Assembly: GCF_006716445.1 (NCBI RefSeq)
Contig: NZ_VFPA01000001.1
Coordinates: 1,054,001 to 1,118,000 of the forward strand
From: Pseudonocardia kunmingensis
GTDB lineage: Bacteria; Actinomycetota; Actinomycetes; Mycobacteriales; Pseudonocardiaceae
Direction of reading: 5' to 3'
DNA length: 64,000 bases
Made by a program: the position numbers and the translations under genes. Positions 7,778 to 16,943 of this stretch are shown piece by piece. Under the pieces are notes generated by a model. The model ran no database searches. It was not told where the DNA came from and saw only the letters and a list, made by a program, of their open reading frames with translations. Every line of letters begins with the position of its first letter. Position 1 is the stretch's first letter.

Positions 7778-9307
7778 ATGCGGACCGAGGACTGGTTCCT
7801 CGCGGGCGCCGAGCGCGGCAACGACGCGTGCCGGCTGCCCGAGTGGTGCGAGGGGAACCGGGTCGTGGCGCACGTGCACGGGTCGGCCTACTTCGCCCGC
7901 CTCGTCGACGAGGTGCGGCGGCTGGGGCGCGGCGACCACCTCTTCTTCACCGACTGGCGCGGCGACGCCGACGAGCGCCTCTGCCCCGGCGGGCCGACCG
8001 TCGGCGAGCTGTTCTGCGACGCCGCACGCCGCGGCGTGCTCGTGAAGGGGCTGATGTGGCGCTCGCACCGCGACGAGCTGTCCTACAGCGAGGAACAGAA
8101 CCGCCAGCTCGGGGACGAGGTCAGCGCAGCGGGCGGCGAGGTGCTGCTGGACCAGCGGGTGCGCCGGGCCGGGTCGCACCACCAGAAGCTGGTGGTGCTG
8201 CGCCGCCCCGGTGCCCCCGAGCGCGACGTCGCGTTCGCGGGCGGCATCGACCTGTGCCACTCCCGCCGCGACGACGCCACGCACGCGGGCGACCCGCAAG
8301 CGGTGCCGATGTCGGGGGCATACGGCGACCGGCCGCCGTGGCACGACGTGCAGCTCGAGGTGCGCGGCCCGGCCGTCGGCCTGCTCGACGCGGTGTTCCG
8401 GGAGCGCTGGGAGGACCCGCACTCGCTGGACACGCACAACCCGATCGCGCACCTGCGCGACCTGTTCTTCCGGGCCGACCTGGTCGCCGACCCGCTGCCG
8501 GAGCGCCCGCCGGACCCGCCACCCGCGGGGGACGCGCGCGTGCAGGTCCTGCGCACCTACCCGGCCATCCGGCCCGGCTACCCCTTCGCGCCCCGCGGCG
8601 AGCGGTCGGTGGCCCGCGGCTACGCGAAGGTGCTGCGGCGGGCGCGGCGGCTGGTCTACCTCGAGGACCAGTACATGTGGTCCCCGCACATCGCCGAGCT
8701 GCTCGCGGACGCCCTGCGCCGCAGCCCCGAGCTGCACCTCGTCGTGGTCGTGCCCCGCCACCCCGACGTCGACGGCGGGTTCGCGCTGCCGCCCAACCAG
8801 GTCGGGCGCCTGCAGGCCATCGAGGTGTGCCACCGGGCGGCCCCGGACCGCGTGCACGTCTACGACCTGGAGAACCACGAGGGCACGCCGGTGTACGTGC
8901 ACGCGAAGGTCGCCGTCGTCGACGACACGTGGGCGTGCGCGGGCAGCGCGAACCTCAACCGGCGCTCCTGGACCCACGACAGCGAGCTGTCGGTCGCCGT
9001 CCTGGACGCTGCGTTCGCCCGCGACCTGCGGCTGGAGCTGCTGCGCGAGCACCTCGACCGGGACCCCGGCGACGACGCCGACCTGGTCGAGGCGGACGGC
9101 GCAGTGCGCGCCGTCGAGGCCGCGGCCGACGCGCTGGACGCATGGCACGACGCCGGCCGGACGGGCCCACGACCCGCGGGCCGGCTGCGCCGGCACCGAC
9201 CCGAACGGATGAGCAAGCTCACCCGGTCGTGGGCGGTGCCCGCGTACCGGATGCTCTACGACCCGGACGGCCGCCCCTGGCGGGACCGTTTCCGGCACCG
9301 CTGGTGA
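7778..9307 (+). CDS. Phospholipase D-family protein
   Basis: The 509-residue protein carries two PLD half-sites. The first is HHQKLVVL near residue 132 and lacks the usual Asp four residues after Lys. The second, HAKVAVVDD near residue 372, is canonical HxK(x4)D and is followed by AGSANLNRRS, the typical GSxN motif. It would hydrolyse or transfer phosphodiester bonds in phospholipids (cardiolipin synthase-like or PLD-like). No signal peptide or membrane helix is evident, so it is probably cytosolic or peripheral. The ATG at 7778 follows GGAAGGGG. It is divergent from ahpE and converges on DUF3052 across repeat array 3. Confidence 0.85.
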   Translation: MRTEDWFLAGAERGNDACRLPEWCEGNRVVAHVHGSAYFARLVDEVRRLGRGDHLFFTDWRGDADERLCPGGPTVGELFCDAARRGVLVKGLMWRSHRDELSYSEEQNRQLGDEVSAAGGEVLLDQRVRRAGSHHQKLVVLRRPGAPERDVAFAGGIDLCHSRRDDATHAGDPQAVPMSGAYGDRPPWHDVQLEVRGPAVGLLDAVFRERWEDPHSLDTHNPIAHLRDLFFRADLVADPLPERPPDPPPAGDARVQVLRTYPAIRPGYPFAPRGERSVARGYAKVLRRARRLVYLEDQYMWSPHIAELLADALRRSPELHLVVVVPRHPDVDGGFALPPNQVGRLQAIEVCHRAAPDRVHVYDLENHEGTPVYVHAKVAVVDDTWACAGSANLNRRSWTHDSELSVAVLDAAFARDLRLELLREHLDRDPGDDADLVEADGAVRAVEAAADALDAWHDAGRTGPRPAGRLRRHRPERMSKLTRSWAVPAYRMLYDPDGRPWRDRFRHRW

Positions 9308-9334
9308 GGACCTGCCGGGAGCAGGGGCTCGGCT

Positions 9335-9458
9335 CTCAGCGCTGCCTGTTCGCTCCTCAAGCTCCGCTCAGCGCCGTCTGTTCGCTCCGCGAGCTCCGCT
9401 CAGCGCCCTCTGTTCGCTCCGCTCAGCGCCCTCTGTTCGCTCCGCTCAGCGCTTCGAC
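9335..9458. repeat. Tandem repeat array, 32-bp then 23-bp units
   Basis: Units begin CTCAGCGC at 9335, 9367, 9399, 9422 and 9445. The first two are 32 bp; the next two are 23 bp and have lost a 9-bp GAGCTCCG-type extension. The core is CTGTTCGCTCCG. The last unit contains the stop codon (complement of TCA at 9446-9448) of the DUF3052 gene. The array separates the convergent PLD and DUF3052 genes. Confidence 0.9.
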
Positions 9459-9880
9459 TTCGCCGACTTCGGCGACACCAGCCGCGCCCCGACCCAGCTG
9501 TCGCTGACCGTGACGTTGGACGTCTGCGAGAGCCCCGCCGTCGGGGCGGCCTCGGCGATCTCGCTGGGCTCGACGTGCCCGGTCCGACCGGTCTTCGGGG
9601 TCAGGACCCAGATCACGCCGTTGTCCGCGAGCGGACCGATGGCGTTGATCAGGGCGTCGACCAGGTCGCCGTCCCCGTCCCGCCACCACATCAGGACGAG
9701 GTCCACCACCTCGACGGCGTCCTCGTCGAGAAGCTCGTCCCCGGCTCTCTCCTCGACGGCGTCGCGCACCGCCTCGTCGACGTCGGTGTCCCAACCGAGC
9801 TCCTGGACGACCATTCCCGGCTCGACGCCGAGCTTGCCCGCGATGTCGGACGAACGTCCGGCATCATCCGCGGCGACCAC
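9446..9880 (-). CDS. DUF3052 domain protein
   Basis: The 144-residue acidic cytoplasmic protein of the DUF3052 family starts at a GTG (9880). Recognisable elements are the N-terminal KLGVEPGMVVQELGWD, an acidic stretch EERAGDELLDEDAVEVVD, and a core LVDALINAIGPLADNGVIWV followed by TPKTGR. In mycobacteria and other actinomycetes a member of this family sits next to and divergent from aceE, exactly as here (193 bp to the aceE start), so family and neighbourhood support each other. Its molecular function is not known to me. Its stop codon lies inside repeat array 3. Confidence 0.88.
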   Translation of the reverse strand: MVAADDAGRSSDIAGKLGVEPGMVVQELGWDTDVDEAVRDAVEERAGDELLDEDAVEVVDLVLMWWRDGDGDLVDALINAIGPLADNGVIWVLTPKTGRTGHVEPSEIAEAAPTAGLSQTSNVTVSDSWVGARLVSPKSAKSKR

Positions 9881-10072
9881 GCGTGTACCCCTTTACCTCG
9901 TACCCTGGTTCGACCGGCCCTGACTGGTGCAGGTCCGGCCCGTCGGTTGCGGAATCCGAACACGACGACTGTCCGGCGCGCAACCACTCGTTACGAGATC
10001 GAGCGCCGAGGGGCACGATAGGGGACGACAGCAGCGTCCACCGACTCAGCACGAGCCATGCAGGGAGATCCC

Positions 10073-12886
10073 TTGACCGGCCAGAACAACGACGGCAGTA
10101 CCCGGACTTCTGGGTCTGGGCCGCGCCGCGTGCACGTCATCCGCGACGGGCTCGCCGCGCACCTGCCGGACATCGATCCCGAGGAGACGGCCGAGTGGCT
10201 CGACTCCTTCGACGCCATGCTCGACGCCGCGGGTCAGCAGCGGGCTCGGTACCTGATGCTCCGGATGCTGCAGCGCGCCCGGGAGCGGCACGTCGGCGTT
10301 CCCTCGCTGACCAGCACGGACTACGTCAACACCATCCCCACCGACCGCGAGCCGTGGTTCCCCGGTGACGAGGAGGCCGAGCGGGCCTACCGCCGCTGGA
10401 TCCGCTGGAACGCCGCGATGACGGTGCACCGCGCGCAGCGGCCCGGCATCGGCGTGGGCGGGCACATCTCGTCCTACGCGTCCTCGGCCACGCTCTACGA
10501 GGTGGGTTTCAACCACTTCTTCCGGGGCAAGGACCACCCGGGTGGGGGTGACCAGATCTACATCCAGGGCCACGCCTCCCCCGGCATCTACGCCCGCGCC
10601 TACCTCGAGGGGCGGCTGACGGAGGACCGGCTCGACGGGTTCCGCCAGGAGCTCTCGCACGGCGGGCCCGGCCACGGCCTCCCGTCCTACCCGCACCCGC
10701 GCCTGATGCCGGACTTCTGGGAGTTCCCCACGGTCTCGATGGGCATCGGCCCGATGAACGCGATCATGCAGGCCCGGTTCAACCGGTACCTGGGTGACCG
10801 CGGGCTGTCCGACACCTCCCAGCAGCAGGTGTGGGCGTTCCTCGGCGACGGCGAGATGGACGAGCCGGAGTCCCGCGGGATGATCCACGTGGCGGCCACC
10901 GAGGGTCTGGACAACCTCACGTTCGTCATCAACTGCAACCTGCAGCGCCTCGACGGGCCGGTCCGCGGCAACGGCAAGATCATCCAGGAGCTGGAGTCGT
11001 TCTTCCGCGGCGCCGGCTGGAACGTGATCAAGGTGATCTGGGGCCGGGAGTGGGACTCCCTGCTGCACGCCGACCGCGACGGCGCGCTGATCAACCTGAT
11101 GAACCAGACGCCGGACGGCGACTACCAGACCTACAAGGCCAACGACGGCGGCTACGTGCGCGACCACTTCTTCGGCCGCGACCCGCGGACGAAGGCCCTG
11201 GTCGAGCCGATGTCCGACGCCGACATCTGGAACCTCAAGCGCGGCGGGCACGACTACCGCAAGGTCTACGCCGCCTACGCGGCGGCGCTGGAGCACGAGG
11301 GCCAGCCCACCGTCATCCTCGCGAAGACCATCAAGGGCTACGGGCTGGGCTCGCACTTCGCGGGCCGCAACGCCACGCACCAGATGAAGAAGCTCTCGCT
11401 GGACGACCTCAAGGAGTTCCGCGACTCGCAGCGCATCCCGATCCCGGACAAGGACCTCGAGGCCGACCCGTACCTGCCCCCGTACTACCACCCGGGCGAG
11501 GACGACCCGGCCATCCGCTACATGCAGGAGCGGCGGCGGACCCTCGGCGGGCACCTGCCCTCGCGGCGCGTCACGGCGAAACCGCTGGTGCTGCCGGGCG
11601 ACAAGGTCTACGACATCGTCCGCAAGGGCTCGGGCAAGCAGGAGGTCGCCACCACGATGGCGTTCGTCCGGCTGCTGCGCGAGCTCGTCAAGGACCCCGA
11701 GATCGGCGGCCGGTTCGTGCCGATCATCCCGGACGAGGCGCGCACGTTCGGGATGGACTCCATGTTCCCGACGCAGAAGATCTACAACCCGAACGGGCAG
11801 CAGTACACGTCCGTGGACGCCTCGCTGATGCTGGCCTACCGCGAGAGCGAGCAGGGCCAGCTGCTGCACGAGGGGATCAACGAGGCGGGCTCCGTGGGCT
11901 CGTTCACCGCGGCGGGCACCTCGTACGCCACGCACGGCGAGCCGATGATCCCGGTCTACGTCTTCTACTCGATGTTCGGGTTCCAGCGCACCGGCGACTC
12001 GATCTGGGCCGCGGCCGACCAGATGGCGCGCGGCTTCCTCGTCGGCGCCACGGCCGGACGCACCACGCTCACCGGCGAGGGCCTGCAGCACAACGACGGG
12101 CACTCGATGCTGCTCGCGGGCACCAACCCGGCCGTCGTGTCCTACGACCCGGCGTTCTCCTTCGAGGTGGCGCACATCGTCAAGGACGGGCTCCGCCGCA
12201 TGTATGGGGCACGCACGGACGGGGGTGACGGCGACACGCTCGAGGGCGAGAACGTCATCTACTACCTGACGGTCTACAACGAGCCCTACGTGCAGCCCGC
12301 CGAGCCCGAGGGCCTCGACGTCGACGGGCTGCTGCGCGGCATCTACCGGTACGCGGCCAGCCCGCGGTCCGAGGGCCCGCAGGTGCGGCTGCTGGCGTCG
12401 GGCGTCGCGGTGCCGTGGGCGCTGCAGGCCCGCGACATGCTGGCCGAGCAGTGGGGTGTGGGCGCCGAGGTGTGGTCGGTGACCTCGTGGGGCGAGCTGC
12501 GCCGCGACGGCGTCGAGTGCGAGCAGCACAACCTGCTGCACCCGGACGCCGAGCCGCGCGTCCCCCACGTCACCCGGGCGCTCGACGGGGACGCCCCCGT
12601 GGTCGCGGCCTCGGACTGGATGCGGGCGCTGCCCGACCTGGTCCGCCAGTGGGTACCGGCGCCGTTCACCAGCCTCGGCACCGACGGGTTCGGCCTGTCC
12701 GACACGCGCCCCGCGGTGCGCAGGCACTTCAACGTCGACGCCGAGTCCATCACGGTGGCGGCGCTGGCCACGCTCGCCGGGCGCGGCGAGTTCGACCGCG
12801 CCGCGGTGGCCGAGGCCGCCGCGAAGTACCGGATCGACGACCCGCAGGCCGCCGGACCGCAGACCAGCGACAGCGGAGTGGCCTGA
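10073..12886 (+). CDS. aceE: Pyruvate dehydrogenase E1 component, homodimeric type
   Basis: This thiamine-diphosphate enzyme decarboxylates pyruvate and acetylates the lipoyl domain of E2, feeding acetyl-CoA to the TCA cycle and to the fatty-acid genes just downstream. The roughly 937-residue product follows mycobacterial AceE throughout: [17 protein letters not shown] near the N-terminus, [30 protein letters not shown], the TPP segment [14 protein letters not shown] followed by [11 protein letters not shown], and C-terminal [13 protein letters not shown]. The TTG at 10073 is preferred because AGGGAG lies 6-7 bp upstream and the protein then starts MTGQNN. The ATG at 10058 has no ribosome site. 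A strong hairpin terminator follows. Confidence 0.97.
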   Translation: MTGQNNDGSTRTSGSGPRRVHVIRDGLAAHLPDIDPEETAEWLDSFDAMLDAAGQQRARYLMLRMLQRARERHVGVPSLTSTDYVNTIPTDREPWFPGDEEAERAYRRWIRWNAAMTVHRAQRPGIGVGGHISSYASSATLYEVGFNHFFRGKDHPGGGDQIYIQGHASPGIYARAYLEGRLTEDRLDGFRQELSHGGPGHGLPSYPHPRLMPDFWEFPTVSMGIGPMNAIMQARFNRYLGDRGLSDTSQQQVWAFLGDGEMDEPESRGMIHVAATEGLDNLTFVINCNLQRLDGPVRGNGKIIQELESFFRGAGWNVIKVIWGREWDSLLHADRDGALINLMNQTPDGDYQTYKANDGGYVRDHFFGRDPRTKALVEPMSDADIWNLKRGGHDYRKVYAAYAAALEHEGQPTVILAKTIKGYGLGSHFAGRNATHQMKKLSLDDLKEFRDSQRIPIPDKDLEADPYLPPYYHPGEDDPAIRYMQERRRTLGGHLPSRRVTAKPLVLPGDKVYDIVRKGSGKQEVATTMAFVRLLRELVKDPEIGGRFVPIIPDEARTFGMDSMFPTQKIYNPNGQQYTSVDASLMLAYRESEQGQLLHEGINEAGSVGSFTAAGTSYATHGEPMIPVYVFYSMFGFQRTGDSIWAAADQMARGFLVGATAGRTTLTGEGLQHNDGHSMLLAGTNPAVVSYDPAFSFEVAHIVKDGLRRMYGARTDGGDGDTLEGENVIYYLTVYNEPYVQPAEPEGLDVDGLLRGIYRYAASPRSEGPQVRLLASGVAVPWALQARDMLAEQWGVGAEVWSVTSWGELRRDGVECEQHNLLHPDAEPRVPHVTRALDGDAPVVAASDWMRALPDLVRQWVPAPFTSLGTDGFGLSDTRPAVRRHFNVDAESITVAALATLAGRGEFDRAAVAEAAAKYRIDDPQAAGPQTSDSGVA

Positions 12887-12898
12887 CCCCGCCGGTGC

Positions 12899-12934
12899 GG
12901 GAGAGCCGCGTCGCCGCGCGAACGCGGCTCTCCC
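12899..12934 (+). terminator. Intrinsic terminator after aceE
   Basis: A perfect 13-bp stem, GGGAGAGCCGCGT (12899-12911) against ACGCGGCTCTCCC (12922-12934), with a 10-nt loop, begins 13 bp after the aceE stop. There is no U-tract, as is usual for actinomycete terminators. Confidence 0.8.
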
Positions 12935-13088
12935 ACGCCACCGGTCGCCGAAAAAACACTGGTCATCAACTCTCGGCAGCGGGGCCCGAACACGATACGC
13001 TCCGGCGCGACGCCGGCGCGGGTGATCTCGCGAACGGTGTCCCGACCGGGGCGGACGTGCCCCGGCACCAGGTACGAGGAGAGCAAGA

Positions 13089-13295
13089 ATGGCAGAGGGC
13101 ACCGTCAAGTGGTTCAACAGCGAGAAGGGCTACGGCTTCCTCGCTCCTGACGGTGGTGGCGCGGACGTGTTCGTGCACTACTCGGCGATCCAGACCAACG
13201 GGTACAAGAGCCTCGACGAGGGTCAGCGGGTGTCGTTCGACATCGAGCAGGGCCAGAAGGGCCCGCAGGCCACCAAGGTCACCCCGCTCGGCTGA
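13089..13295 (+). CDS. cspA: Cold-shock protein, CspA family
   Basis: The 68-residue single cold-shock domain is an RNA/DNA chaperone that melts structured mRNA. It has both RNA-binding motifs, [12 protein letters not shown] (RNP1) and VFVHYSAI (RNP2), and a typical end VTPLG. The ATG follows CGAGGAGAG. A member of this family is commonly constitutive or stress-responsive in actinomycetes. Its stop codon overlaps the only possible start of the extended fasR frame (CTGA), which suggests the two may be translated in tandem. Confidence 0.95.
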   Translation: MAEGTVKWFNSEKGYGFLAPDGGGADVFVHYSAIQTNGYKSLDEGQRVSFDIEQGQKGPQATKVTPLG

Positions 13296-14551
13296 TCGCC
13301 GGAACACCGGCAGGTCCTGACGCTGCAGGTCCCGGCGCTGCCGCGCCGGTATCGACGGCCACCCTCCGCAGGCTGGAGCTGGCCGCTGGAGACCTGGCTG
13401 CCGCATGCCTCGCGGCGATGGAGCAGCGGCTGCCGTGGTTCGCCCGGCTGCCGGCCGGCATGCGGGCGGGCGTCCAGCTCGTCACGCAGACCGGGGTCGC
13501 CAACTTCGTCGCCTGGCTCGGCCAGCGCGGCGAACGGGTGCGGCTCACGGCGGAGGCGTTCCGCATCGCGCCGCGCGATCTGGCGCGCCGGCTCACCCTG
13601 TCCCAGACCGTCGACCTCGTCCGCATCGCGACGCAGGTCTTCGAGCAGCAGCTGCCACCGTTGGCGGCGGACGAGGCCGAGCGCCGCGCCCTGGTCGAGG
13701 GCGTCCTGCGGTTCGGGCGGGAGATCGCCTTCTCCGCGGCCACCGTGTACGCGGGCGAGGCGGAGAACCGCGGGGCCTGGGACGCGCGCGTCGAGGCCGT
13801 GGTGGTCGACGCCGTCGTCCGCGGGCCCGGCGCGGATCCGGGCAGCACCGCCCGCAGCAGTGCCGACGGCCTCGTCTCACGCGCGTCCGCGCTGGGGTGG
13901 GACCCGACCGAGCCGTTGCGCGTGGTGGTCGGCACCCCTGCGCCGGAAGCCCGTGAGGACCTGCTGTCCGAGGTGCGCCGCGAGGCGGACCGCTCGGGCC
14001 AGTCCGTGCTCGTCGGGGTGCAGGGCAACCGGCTCGTCGTCCTGCTCTCGGAGCCGCCCGGGCTCGACACGGGCGGTGACATCGGCACGGTCGTCGAGGC
14101 CTTCGGGCCCGGCCCCGTCGTCGTGGGGCCACGCGTCGCCGACCTCACCACCGCGCACGTCAGCGCCCGCGATGCGCTCGCCGGCCTGCGGGCGGCGCCC
14201 GCCCGGCCGGACGCCCCGCGCCCCGTGGCGGCGGACGACCTGCTGCCGGAGCGCGCGCTCGCCGGCGACCCGGTGGCGCACCGCAAGCTCGTCACGGCCT
14301 ACGTCGACCCGCTGACCGCGGCGGGCGGCGAGCTGCTCACCACGCTCGCCACGTTCCTCGACGGCGGTGGCGCGCTCGAGGCGTGCGCCCGCGCGTTGTT
14401 CGTCCACGCCAACACCGTGCGCTACCGGCTGCGCCGCGTGAGCGAGCTCACCGGGCTGCAGCCCACCGATCCGCGCGACGCGCTGGTGCTGCGCATCGCC
14501 GTCCTGGCCGCCAGACTGGGCACCGACCGCGGCCCGGAAGACCCCGGGTGA
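13292..14551 (+). CDS. fasR: PucR-type transcriptional regulator of fatty-acid genes (FasR)
   Basis: A regulator of the PucR/CdaR type sits immediately upstream of fabD, the position of FasR in Streptomyces and of Rv2242 in M. tuberculosis. Visible parts are an N-terminal helical region ([22 protein letters not shown]), a central GGDEF-like/CdaR middle ([29 protein letters not shown]), and a C-terminal helix-turn-helix ([19 protein letters not shown]). The first ATG is 13418, but homologous residues clearly begin at least 25 codons earlier. In that upstream frame there is no ATG, GTG or TTG down to the cspA stop; only a CTG at 13292 overlapping it. The start is therefore uncertain. It probably activates fabD-H-P-F. 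Confidence 0.85.
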   Translation: MIAGTPAGPDAAGPGAAAPVSTATLRRLELAAGDLAAACLAAMEQRLPWFARLPAGMRAGVQLVTQTGVANFVAWLGQRGERVRLTAEAFRIAPRDLARRLTLSQTVDLVRIATQVFEQQLPPLAADEAERRALVEGVLRFGREIAFSAATVYAGEAENRGAWDARVEAVVVDAVVRGPGADPGSTARSSADGLVSRASALGWDPTEPLRVVVGTPAPEAREDLLSEVRREADRSGQSVLVGVQGNRLVVLLSEPPGLDTGGDIGTVVEAFGPGPVVVGPRVADLTTAHVSARDALAGLRAAPARPDAPRPVAADDLLPERALAGDPVAHRKLVTAYVDPLTAAGGELLTTLATFLDGGGALEACARALFVHANTVRYRLRRVSELTGLQPTDPRDALVLRIAVLAARLGTDRGPEDPG

Positions 14552-14617
14552 GCTGCGGAGACCCGACGAACGAGGACGGTGGCGCAGTGCAGTACCCCGA
14601 CGGACGGGACGACGTCG

Positions 14618-14634
14618 TTGGAGGAAACCTCCAA
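14618..14634. promoter_or_regulatory. Palindrome upstream of fabD, candidate FasR operator
   Basis: TTGGAGGAAACCTCCAA is a perfect dyad (7+3+7) 69 bp before the fabD start, in the 151-bp gap after fasR. It is the only strong dyad in that gap, so it is the best candidate for control of the fab operon. The true FasR recognition sequence is not known to me. Confidence 0.4.
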
Positions 14635-14702
14635 ACCCCGCTGCCGGACTTGGTGGGCGTCAGGGGTGCCCCCGCGGACCGCGACCGGGTTTGCTCGCAG
14701 TC

Positions 14703-15647
14703 GTGATAGCCCTCCTCGCGCCCGGCCAGGGTTCGCAGACCCCGGGAATGCTCGCCCCGTGGCTCGACGGGCGGGAAGGCTCCGACGCCGCCGCGGAGAC
14801 CCTCGCCCGCTGGTCCGCCGACACCGGTCTCGACCTGCGCCGCCTCGGCACCACGGCCGACGCCGACGAGATCAAGGACACCGCCGTCACGCAGCCGCTG
14901 GTGGTCGCCACCGCGTTGCTGGCCGCCGCCCGGCTCGGCGAGCGCACCGCGCTCCCCGCCGCCGCGCCCGTCGCCGGGCACTCCGTCGGCGAGCTCGCCG
15001 CGGCCGCCGTGGCCGGGGTCCTCTCCCCCGACGCCGCGGTGTCGCTCGCCGCGGTGCGCGGCCGGGAGATGGCCGCCGCGTGCGCCCTCGAGCCGACGGG
15101 CATGAGCGCGGTCCTCGGCGGGAAACCCGACGAGGTGCTGGCGAAGCTCGCCGAGCTGGGGCTGGACCCGGCGAACCGCAACGGAGCGGGTCAGGTCGTC
15201 GCGGCCGGTCCGCTCGAGACGCTCGAGGCACTGGCCGCCGCCCCGCCCGAACGCGCCCGCGTGATCCCGCTGCCGGTGGCGGGCGCGTTCCACACGCGCT
15301 TCATGGCCCCCGCCGAGGACGCGATGCGCCGCCACGCCGAGTCCGTCACCGCGGCCGACCCCGCGCGGCCGCTGCTCTCCAACGCCGACGGCGACGTCGT
15401 CACCGGCGGCGCGGAGGCGCTGCGCCGGCTGGTCGCGCAGGTCACCCGCCCCGTGCGGTGGGACTCCTGCATGGCCCGGCTGCGCGAGCTCGGCGTCACC
15501 GCGGTGATCGAGCTGCCGCCCGCGGGCACGCTCGTCGGCCTCGTCAAGCGCGAGCTCAAGGGCACGGCGACGCTGGCCCTCAAGACTCCCGACGACCTCG
15601 ACAAGGCCGTCGCCCTCATCACCGAGCACGCGGGAGCCGACACGTGA
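14703..15647 (+). CDS. fabD: Malonyl-CoA:ACP transacylase
   Basis: FabD loads malonyl groups from CoA to the acyl carrier protein, starting each elongation cycle of type II fatty-acid synthesis. The 314-residue protein begins IALLAPGQGSQTPGML, contains the nucleophile motif GHSVGE near residue 91, the second catalytic residue in AFHTRFM near residue 200, and the late NADGDV segment. The GTG at 14703 is chosen to place the conserved ALLAPGQG motif at the N-terminus; a TTG at 14691 is possible. Its TGA overlaps the fabH GTG by four bases, so translation is coupled within the fabD-fabH-acpP-fabF operon. Confidence 0.95.
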   Translation: MIALLAPGQGSQTPGMLAPWLDGREGSDAAAETLARWSADTGLDLRRLGTTADADEIKDTAVTQPLVVATALLAAARLGERTALPAAAPVAGHSVGELAAAAVAGVLSPDAAVSLAAVRGREMAAACALEPTGMSAVLGGKPDEVLAKLAELGLDPANRNGAGQVVAAGPLETLEALAAAPPERARVIPLPVAGAFHTRFMAPAEDAMRRHAESVTAADPARPLLSNADGDVVTGGAEALRRLVAQVTRPVRWDSCMARLRELGVTAVIELPPAGTLVGLVKRELKGTATLALKTPDDLDKAVALITEHAGADT

Positions 15648-16630
15648 CATCCCTCCGAACCGCGCGGGCCGCCGCCGGCGCCCGGCTCCTCGGCCTGGGC
15701 AGCACGCAGCCCGAGAACGTCGTCACCAACGACGACCTCGCCCAGCGCATGGACACCAACGACCAGTGGATCCGCGAGCGCGTCGGCATCCAGAGCAGGC
15801 GCATCGCCGAGGAGGGCACGCTGCTGGTCGACATGGCGGCCGAGGCAGGCTCCCGGGCGGTCAAGGACTCCGGCCTCGCCCCGACCGAGATCGACACCGT
15901 CATCGTGGCGACCTGCACCATGCCCAACGGGATCCCGAACGCCGCGGCGCAGACCGCGGAGCGCATCGGCATCCCCGCGCCGGGGGCGTTCGACCTGAAC
16001 GCCGCCTGCGCCGGCTTCTGCTACGGGATGGGCACCGGCGCCGACCTCGTCCGCGCGGGTTCCGCGCGGAACGTGCTGGTGATCGGCGCGGAGAAGCTGT
16101 CGGACTGGATCGACTGGACCGACCGCTCCACCGCGATCATCTTCGCCGACGGCGCGGGCGCCGCGGTCCTCGGACCGGCCGCCGACGAGGCCTCGGTCGG
16201 CGTCGGGCCGCTGGCCTGGGGCAGCGCGGGCGACATGGCCCAGACCATCCGCGTCAACCCGGACACCAACGCCCTCTACCAGGAGGGCCAGGCCGTCTTC
16301 CGCTGGGCGACCACGAAGATCGCCCCGATCGCCCTGAAGGCCATCGAGCTGGCCGGCGTCACGCCCGCCGACATCGACGTCTTCGTCCCCCACCAGGCCA
16401 ACCTGCGCATCGTCGAGGCCGTCGCCAAGCGGCTGCGTGCCTCGGGGGCCCGCGACGACATGGTCGTGGCCGACGACATCGTGCACTCCGGCAACACCTC
16501 CTCGGCGTCGATCCCGCTCGCGCTCGACCACATGCGGGCCGCGGGCCGCGTGCGCTCCGGCGACACCGTGCTGCTCGTCGGTTTCGGCGCCGGCCTGTCC
16601 TACGCGGGCCAGGTCGTCGTCTGTCCTTAG
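15644..16630 (+). CDS. fabH: Beta-ketoacyl-ACP synthase III
   Basis: FabH condenses a starter acyl-CoA with malonyl-ACP and so sets the primer for fatty acids. The 328-residue protein has the Cys-His-Asn triad: NAACAGFCYG (Cys near 121), PHQANLRI (His) and HSGNTSSAS (Asn). The starter specificity (acetyl or branched) cannot be judged safely. The GTG at 15644 overlaps the fabD stop (GTGA), which fixes the start well. A 70-bp gap to acpP has its own good ribosome site. Confidence 0.96.
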   Translation: MTSLRTARAAAGARLLGLGSTQPENVVTNDDLAQRMDTNDQWIRERVGIQSRRIAEEGTLLVDMAAEAGSRAVKDSGLAPTEIDTVIVATCTMPNGIPNAAAQTAERIGIPAPGAFDLNAACAGFCYGMGTGADLVRAGSARNVLVIGAEKLSDWIDWTDRSTAIIFADGAGAAVLGPAADEASVGVGPLAWGSAGDMAQTIRVNPDTNALYQEGQAVFRWATTKIAPIALKAIELAGVTPADIDVFVPHQANLRIVEAVAKRLRASGARDDMVVADDIVHSGNTSSASIPLALDHMRAAGRVRSGDTVLLVGFGAGLSYAGQVVVCP

Positions 16631-16700
16631 GATCCCTGCGGAACCCGCGCGGATCAGCTCGCGTGACAAGCTCCAGTCCCCCACCAGAAGGAGAACCACC

Positions 16701-16943
16701 GTGGCCGACAACACCGAGATCCTCAGCGGGCTCGCCGAGATCGTCGAGGAGGTCGCCGGCATCGACACCGCCGAGGTGTCCGCCGAGAAGTCCTTCGTCG
16801 ACGACCTCGACATCGACTCGCTGTCCATGGTCGAGATCGCCGTGCAGGCCGAGGACAAGTTCGGCGTGAAGATCCCGGACGACCAGCTGGCCGAGCTGAA
16901 GACGGTCGGCGACGCCGTCGACTACATCCAGAAGAACCAGTGA
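16701..16943 (+). CDS. acpP: Acyl carrier protein
   Basis: The 80-residue acidic four-helix carrier has the phosphopantetheine attachment serine in the motif DIDSLSMVE near residue 39. It shuttles the growing acyl chain among FabD, FabH and FabF. The GTG at 16701 follows AGAAGGAG at ideal spacing, the strongest ribosome site in the operon, consistent with the high ACP level cells need. Its TGA overlaps the fabF GTG by four bases. Confidence 0.97.
   Translation: MADNTEILSGLAEIVEEVAGIDTAEVSAEKSFVDDLDIDSLSMVEIAVQAEDKFGVKIPDDQLAELKTVGDAVDYIQKNQ

Noticed and set aside
10046..13117. A 1023-codon open frame antisense to aceE
   Set aside because: It is a mirror frame produced by strong GC3 bias. 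The plus-strand AceE is unmistakable and the antisense product has no recognisable motifs.
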